In this document: positions 57,908 through 64,000 of the stretch, one piece after another | Layout: the number at the start of each line of letters is the position of its first letter | Position numbering within the stretch: position 1 is the first letter of the stretch | Assembly: GCA_036365455.1 (NCBI GenBank) | Contig: JAWQUS010000011.1 | Location: 3,864,001-3,928,000 of the forward strand | DNA: 64,000 bases | Reading direction: 5' to 3' | From: Macrosoma leucophasiata | Taxonomy: Eukaryota; Arthropoda; Insecta; Lepidoptera; Hedylidae | Notes under the pieces: model-generated | What the model was told of the DNA's origin: nothing | What the model saw: the letters and a program-made list of their open reading frames with translations, nothing else | Databases searched by the model: none | Made by a program: the position numbers and the translations under genes

Positions 57908-58500
57908 TCAATCTTCACCAGGTCGTCGGTCCACCTCGTAAGACGAAGCGCAGGCTTTGTCTTCCGATACGCGGTCGCCGTTTGAGAACTCTTCTTCCCA
58001 ATGGCCGTCGGTTCTTCGACCTATGTGCCCTGCCTGCTACTTGAGTTGCTATTTGATGAGCTGTCAGTTAAATACTTCTTATGCGGATTTCCCCATTTCC
58101 CATTCGATCTCGCAGGGATACTCCGAGCATAGCTCTCTGTGTAACTTCGAAAAATCTGGTCGCTGACGACCAGATTTCAGTTCCGTACATCATTACTGGT
58201 CAAAGACCTTCGTCTTGAGACATTGCGTGGAAATGACCTATTTCACTACGATTAATTGAGACGAATCGTAGCCGAACGCTGGCCAACCAAGTTGGTTTCG
58301 ACGACTGACCTCTTTTTCGAAGTTGAGCTTTCACCAGTACCAATACCTATATAATCGTCAATTTCGACAACTTCGTAACATGGACAATTGACATGATCTT
58401 AGTCTTGTCCACGTTCATTGTAAAATCCACTCGTTGCGAGACCCTGCTGAGCCTACTGAGAATTGTGCCAAGGTCTTCCAGGGTCTCAATCATGGAATCC
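57908..58500 (-). pseudogene. RTE-type LINE C-terminal fragment, frame-broken
   Basis: On the minus strand, fragments such as DDLGTILSRLSRVSQRVDFT-like and MNVDKTKIM sequence, MYGTEIWS, RAMLGVSLRDRM, GRWGRRVLKRRPR-like and VRWTDDLVKI appear in order but in different frames. This is the C-terminal RT region of a lepidopteran RTE-type LINE, distinct from the element at 8018. Confidence 0.7.
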
Positions 58501-59005
58501 GTTAGAAATATTTTTAAAAAAATTTAAATAGGTAATAGACAAATTCTATGAAACTAGTGAAACTACCCAATAACTTAACTCTTTAATTTAAAAAAAAAAA
58601 CAAGGATAATTGAATGATATTGGAAACAGCTTGTTGAAAATAACAATTTGTTCAGGTCCAAGATTAAAAACATATGTATATTTTAATAGCATAATAATGA
58701 TAGTAGGACTAGTTGCCTAATAACTGGGTATTTGTGACTAAGGAAAAACTTATTTTTTGAACTGCTTAAGTATCTACTTAAGTCAATAAAACTAAGTACC
58801 TATGTAATAATCTTATAGCATTTGTCTGTGGCATCTATTAAAAATTTATTTGTCAATAGTGAAACTTTGGCTATATTCAATAAATTTAAGCTATATCTTG
58901 GTCATGGTCATTCCTATATGCTTATAAAAATGTTTTTTTTATAACTGTAAATCTACACAGAGAACAGATTGAGAAAGAGTAAATGAAGTTTAATGCAAAT
59001 AATTT

Positions 59006-59189
59006 TCTATACTAATAATGTAAAGAGGAAACATTTGTGTTTTCGTATGTATGTTTGTAACGTTTCCACACAAAAATCACTAAGCCGATTTCAAAAATTC
59101 TTTCACCATTAGAAAAGCTGCATTTTTACTGAGTGACATAGGCGATATTACATTCATTGCACCCGTACAAAGCCGGGGAGAGCCGCTAG
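59006..59189 (+). mobile_element. Short Helitron-like element
   Basis: Begins TCTATACTAATAATGTAAAG and ends GGGGAGAGCCGCTAG followed by T. The 5' flanking base is T and not the usual A, so the exact left end is uncertain. Confidence 0.65.
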
Positions 59190-59467
59190 TTTTTTATAAA
59201 TTAGCAAGAGTAATTTATTATTACGTGCTTTGAAATATTAATTATTTAATTTATAACCTTTTACTAGAACCCTATTATAGTATGAACGAAGAAGCAAGTA
59301 AAGAGTTTTATACATCCCATTTCCTAAACAATGTAACGTGCACAGCAACTAGCTTAGCGAAGATAATGGAGTATTAGTATTTACTAAGTCAGGTCACTTA
59401 AGTCTAGATTGCAACATATTTCCTATGTTCTTAGTTGTAACTATGACATTACAGTAGAACACCCAGG

Positions 59468-59690
59468 AAGAAATAATGCACATCGAGCCTACGAAAGAGC
59501 CAGTCAGCTAGTTTCGACTTCGTAGAGTGTTATCTCTGCTGCACACTGCCTACGTAAGTACTGATATTCCGCCATTGAGGGTATTTATACAAAATGGTCG
59601 ACAAACGTCATACAAGGTGCGAAAGAGATAATGCTCTACAGATCCGAAATAAGCCCAAGTATCTTTCTAAGGTCGATGTGCATTATATCT
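59468..59690. mobile_element. Family E MITE, copy 2
   Basis: AATAATGCACATCGAGCCTA and GGTCGATGTGCATTAT are inverted ends; the interior GCGAAAGAGATAATGCTCTA matches the opposite arm of copy 1. Confidence 0.7.
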
Positions 59691-59798
59691 TGTTGGATAC
59701 TGTACAAATAAGCCCCCAAAATTGTATAAATGCAAAGTTTTGGCAAGCAATTGTCAAAAAATACTTTATGGTTACCCACTATTCAGGGGTTTAAGTAT

Positions 59799-62700
59799 TT
59801 ATCTTTTCAAGACGGTATGTGATTGGAAAAATTCTCCATCTGCTTGTGTAGCTTGTTTGTTGATCTGCTTGTGTCTGTCCCTTGACACTATCTCCTCTAA
59901 CACCTCACCGTCACCTTTTATTAACCTGGAAGCAAGACACAACTGAGGGACAGAATGGTGGAATTTAGTTTTACCTTTGACTAATATTAAATAAAATAAA
60001 AAAGAGTTTTGTTGTTGTGGGGAACTACTGGTCCGATTTGAAAAATTATTTCAGTGTTAGATAGTCCATTTATCGAGGAAGGCTTTAGGATATAACATCA
60101 CGGTAAGATGAATAGGAGAGGGTACGTAACATTACACCCGCGCGAAGCCGGAGCGGGCCGCTAGTCTGTGAATATAACATCATCATCCAAAAACGTCCAC
60201 AGCTGGACAAAGCCTACCCCAAAGACAACAGTGATGATCATTTGGAGAGAATATGCCATAATCGCCGCTCTTGGCAGGGAGATAGACCATCGTAGTGGGG
60301 GTAGTTTTATTGCGGGACGCTGCTGCCCATCCCGCGGTATTACATTTACTACCGTATTGCAATGGTTTGACCGCCATTGTTTGGTTGACTAAATATAACA
60401 TAGTTTACACTAAGGCACCAAGATATTTGTTAAAGTAATTGTAATATTTCACATCTTTCTCTAACTTTAACAGATTTCTTTCCAGGCTAAATGTTTATAT
60501 TAACAATAAACAGCAGATTTTTAAGGTTGCACACGCACACAAAAATAAGACCTTATATCTCCATATTATTAAGGCATGCATCACACAATCACATTGATGA
60601 TATGGCAAACATAGGTAAGTAAATACCTCTGCTACAGCCATAAAGCCTAACTATAAGGGAATCGGCTGTTTCACCTCATGGACTCTTTATTCAATGGAAA
60701 TAAATGCTATATTTGATAATTTTGGTTAAACATTTACTCCCTTATTCATAAACGTACATTGGATACGTTTTAGCTATAGAATGCTTTGTCTTTGTTAGTT
60801 GCATTGTCAAATGTGCAGGATAGAAAAAGACAAAAGAGAGATTAGCAATACTTTAGCTAAAATACGTTTATGAATAAGGGGGATAGTTTCCTGACTGTTC
60901 ATAAAAACAAGAGGTCTGTAGGCCTGACATCAGTCTACATACAATCATCCACCACTCACCAGTTATGTTTTTGTCTCAAGTAATATATACAAGCATATTC
61001 AAATCAACAGGCACATTACCAAAGCTAGAAGGTGCTTATAACAAAGGGAAAAATTGCTCCCGATACTGACGGCCTTTGAAAAATGAGCGTACGTCCACAA
61101 ACCGTCGACGGGCAACACGCGCGGGTTGCCGACACGATTCATTTCATATAGGCCGCCGGGTTGAGTCAGCGGCGCGATGTGTCGGCGCCGGGGCTCAGTA
61201 TGTATTGCGCTTTAACTAACACTCACTCTCCTAACCAAGGATTGAACTAGTGTACCAGTAGTGGTGGCCTACTTTGGAGGCAGTCAAACTATTTTACACC
61301 AGTGAAATTTTGCCAAGCCCCAAAGGGGGTAGGCAGAGAATGTGGAGTACCTAATATCTTAATGTAAAGGGGCCATTCATAAAATACATTCGCATACAAT
61401 CATTCTAATAGAAATTCAAATAAATATTAATTTTATATGAATTTTTTCTAATATTAAATAATTCGTAATATTCCATAACCTCCTAATTTTAATATAATTC
61501 CAGCTAAAATCATAGAACCTGAAACAGGAGCTTCTACGAGAGGGAGAGGGGTCTCGCTGAGCGTGACAAAATGTGACAGGGGGTCCAAAACAATGTGACA
61601 TTCGCAGTTCATTAAAATATTTTAAAAATAATATTTCATTCAACTACATTTAATTAAAAAAATATATCATATTCAGGGGGATTATTTTTAGTATTATTTT
61701 TTAGGTGGGTCACAGATAGTGTGACACAGCGTGACAATGGGAGAGGTGGTCAGAAAAAGCTTATTTTAGCATGATGTATTTTATGAATGGCCCCAAGTGA
61801 AATATTTGGAACAAATTAAATATGACAAATAGGATAACCTGTATCGCCCAGTTTCTTCATCAAGCACTTTGCGGATCACACTCTGCCGCTTTTCCCACTC
61901 CTCTTTAGTCATTGGTGCCATCGCCTTTGATTTCTCCATTAACTCTTAAATACATACAATTATAGTAGTAATATGGAATTCAAGAAACTGTAAAACTGAT
62001 TTGTGTCAACTTTGCTATTCTTGTTATCAATCAAATCAATTGATCAAAAAATGTATTTATCATTTGGGATTACAAGAACTGTTTATGATATAATTATGTT
62101 ACAAAATTAATTAGTATTTTAGACTATGGTGAATAACAATAGATACATAAGTCACGTCATGTATGACAGTAGAATGCTCATTTCCTCTCTTACAAAAATA
62201 TAACATAAAGTTAAGATAAAAATTTATAGGGTTAAGGACTACATACAGATTTTTATTTTATTTCATGAAGTGGCAAACAAGCTTAAGTGATTACTGTAGC
62301 CTATAAACATCAACATAAAAACCAAAGAGTTCAATGTAGATGCATTGCCACTCCTGAGGCCTAAGTCATAATTACTCTGTGGGTAATTTCAGGGCCATAC
62401 ATTATCACTACCATTTAGTGGCAAGTAGATTAGATTATAAGGTGGTGCCTATAGCTCCATCACTGGAGCTCTACCACCAGACCATAGATTATAACACTAC
62501 AATAGACTCACTGACATATCACTCGCATCTTAAACCCTTGGACAAAGGTTGAATTTATATTCACAGGGATGGTTCTTATGTAGATGAAGAATGAGTAAGA
62601 TTTTTTCGAAATTCATCTCCTACCGTGGAATAGGGTTAGGGTGTAAATTTTGTGTGAAGAAAATAAATTGTTTATAAATTTCCTTGTAACTGCACAATAA

Positions 62701-63090
62701 ATATTCTTATAAAAGGTGCAAAATCGGGATGTTTGTTTGTGTATCACAAATTTCTCCGGAACAAAGTCGCGGACAAAGCTAGTTTTGAATATATCTGTTC
62801 AAGATAATCTTTGTAATAGCTCAAACTTCCATTACACGTTACTAACCTAATGGAATATCTGCTGATGCATCTTCTCCCTCTTTACTCTTGTCCTCGATGT
62901 GGTCGTGGAGTTTCTTCTTTAACTTCCTTTTTTCTTCCTTCAATTTCTTCTTTAGAATCTTTTCAGTCTTCCGTTTTTCTTTCTTTAGTTTCTTTTTTAA
63001 TTTGTGTAATTTACGTTTTTCTTGAGATGAATCTGAATTATCAGAACTACTGGTGGATGAGTCGCGCCGTTTAGATTTCTTTTTCCCCAT
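59799..63090 (-). CDS. ARL6IP4: ADP-ribosylation factor-like 6-interacting protein 4 (ARL6IP4/SRp25-like)
   Basis: Small nuclear SR-related protein family connected with splicing. Exons (minus): 63090-62847, about 61944-61840, 59925-59799 (exon 2 edges may be off by one); joined length 158 aa. Residues 1-20 are [20 protein letters not shown], followed by a Lys/Glu-rich predicted coiled coil to about residue 66. The conserved C-terminal domain starts [20 protein letters not shown], passes [20 protein letters not shown] and finishes [13 protein letters not shown], which is the ARL6IP4 signature. Acceptor choice TTTAAG/AG before exon 2 is fixed by frame. It is tail-to-tail with prtp. Intron 2 contains several MITE, Helitron and LINE pieces. 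Confidence 0.92.
60000..60166 (+). mobile_element. Helitron-like 3' fragment
   Basis: Ends ACACCCGCGCGAAGCCGGAG and CGGGCCGCTAG, the same terminus as the Helitron at 63330-63919. The 5' end is not recognised. In ARL6IP4 intron 2 sequence on the opposite strand. Confidence 0.6.
60170..60395 (-). mobile_element. LINE-like 3' fragment, reverse
   Basis: The complement resembles 34990-35310: AACGTCCACAGCTGGACAAA is the reversed end, and GAGAATATGCCATAATCGCC the reversed interior. Confidence 0.55.
60737..60882. mobile_element. Family F MITE, copy 2
   Basis: Inverted ends CTCCCTTATTCATAAACGTA and TACGTTTATGAATAAGGGGG; 146 bp, in ARL6IP4 intron 2. Confidence 0.78.
61369..61794. mobile_element. MITE with 21-bp perfect TIRs (family G)
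   Basis: 426 bp with terminal inverted repeats GGGGCCATTCATAAAATACA(T) exact on both sides. The interior has several GTGACA repeats (TGTGACAGGGGG, GTGTGACACAGCGTGACAAT). It lies 46 bp downstream of the ARL6IP4 exon 2 donor. Confidence 0.8.
62258..62485 (+). repeat. Family C repeat in ARL6IP4 intron 1
   Basis: GAAGTGGCAAACAAGCTTAA start, TCCTGAGGCCTAAGTCATAA, and CACTGGAGCTCTACCACCAG end. Confidence 0.7.
62700..62786 (+). mobile_element. Helitron remnant
   Basis: TATTCTTATAAAAGGTGCAA and GTCGCGGACAAAGCTAG are degenerate versions of the Helitron ends; very short internal deletion derivative. Confidence 0.45.
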
Positions 63091-63329
63091 TTTGATCTGG
63101 TATCGAATAAAATTGAAACTCTAGAGAGGTTTCAACAATTTCTAACAAACAATCGCAAAAATACCAAAACGAAAATTGATTCAATTGATTTTTGTGACAG
63201 TGACAAGTTGACAATGACAAATGACAATTGAGATTTTTTTGTTGTTGCTATAATGGCATCGCTGTTACCCATATTGCCAGTGTCAAGTAAAACCATATTT
63301 GGTATTCCTATTTATGTATTTATATAATA

Positions 63330-63919
63330 CTAGCGGCCCGCCCCGGCTTCCCGCGGTGCAATGACTGCAATGTTGCCTACCCTCTCCTATTCGTCTTAGC
63401 GTGATGATTATATAGATATAGGCTAAAGTCTTCGATATCTTTTATAGTTTAGGCAGCGTACGCAAAATAAGTAACTTTTCTGGTTGATTTTTTACACCTT
63501 GTGTCTGAAAAACCCAAATATCTTACGGAACCCTATTTTTTCCAAAATAAAATATAGCCTATGTTACCCGTGGATAATGTAGCTTTCGAATAGTGTGTAG
63601 TATTTAGTTATGTCGAGCCTACTTCACTACTAAATACTCTGTCTGCGTGTTTCGTGTGAGGTATTTCGGATGCGGAATAAAACAGGTTAGGTACACTACT
63701 TGAATTAGTTTATTTCAAGAGTGCGTCTGCGGACCGCGCGTTACAATGACTGACTACTGACTGGCGTTACTTAGTCAAGCTATTGCTGAATTGCAAAATA
63801 CGAAATACATGTGTCCCTACAAGTGAAAGAATTTTTAAAATCGGTCCAGTAGTTATTGAGCCTATTCATTACAAACAAACAAACAAACAAATATTACCTC
63901 TTTATAATATTAGTTTAGA
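63330..63919 (-). mobile_element. Non-autonomous Helitron
   Basis: On the minus strand it begins TCTAAACTAATATTATAAAG and ends GGGGCGGGCCGCTAG, inserted between A and T. It contains a (TTTG)n run near the start as many lepidopteran Helitrons do. 590 bp, no Rep/helicase frame. Confidence 0.78.
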
Positions 63920-63925
63920 TTAGAC

Positions 63926-64000
63926 TAGCTGACCCGGCAAACTTTGTATTGCCTCACAATGAAATAATGTGTCAAAGGTTTGAAAGATTCGGACTATTTA
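63926..64000 (+). repeat. Start of the TGACCCGGCAAAC repeat, cut by window edge
   Basis: GCTGACCCGGCAAACTTTGT and TTGCCTCACAATGAAATAAT match 40630-40700. It continues outside the window. Confidence 0.6.

Noticed and set aside
61369..61794. GTGACA repeats as a hormone or transcription-factor response cluster
   Set aside because: They fall entirely within a MITE and show no conserved spacing.

Overview
The window is nuclear DNA of a lepidopteran insect (moth or butterfly). The evidence is AT-rich introns, GT-AG spliced genes of animal families, and a dense set of repeats of the kind seen in Lepidoptera: Helitrons with CTAG ends, RTE- and CR1-like LINEs, tRNA-derived SINEs, short TIR elements and a BEL/Pao retroelement.

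Five host protein genes and one tRNA gene were reconstructed exon by exon. From left to right they are: CCT1/TCP-1 alpha (+, 4350-28009, 10 exons, 555 aa); tRNA-Leu(AAG) (+, 30408-30488); a BPHL-like serine hydrolase (+, 32031-37625, 5 exons, 285 aa); warts/LATS kinase (-, 46133-39978, 4 coding exons, 1024 aa); a pretaporter/TXNDC5-like ER thioredoxin protein (+, 48910-57530, 8 exons, 416 aa, ending KDEL); and an ARL6IP4-like protein (-, 63090-59799, 3 exons, 158 aa). All splice phases close in frame. wts and prtp are divergent across about 2.8 kb; prtp and ARL6IP4 converge. The genes are unrelated housekeeping or signalling functions and show no sign of a shared pathway.

Most of the remaining sequence is mobile DNA. 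The CCT1 gene is stretched to about 24 kb by it. Intron 2 carries a retroposon (family D) with a Helitron nested inside and then an EN-less RTE LINE flanked by 610-bp exact direct repeats. Intron 4 carries a decayed CR1-like LINE. Intron 6 carries a second family D copy split by a complete 8.5-kb BEL/Pao element with identical 240-bp LTRs, a GGGTA target duplication and one uninterrupted gag-pol-env frame of 2530 codons. CCT1 exon 8 has an extra tandem copy and a third partial one just downstream.

The observations I rate highest are the family D retroposon, whose tRNA-like domain sits at its 3' end (three copies, each with a 13-15 bp target duplication); the 610-bp duplication around the RTE element; the intact env-bearing BEL/Pao element; a 5S-rRNA-like SINE with a 17-bp target duplication ending 15 bp upstream of a prtp exon; and the loss of the second cysteine in the middle thioredoxin domain of prtp. 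All identities come from reading translations and comparing repeats by eye; no database search was possible.
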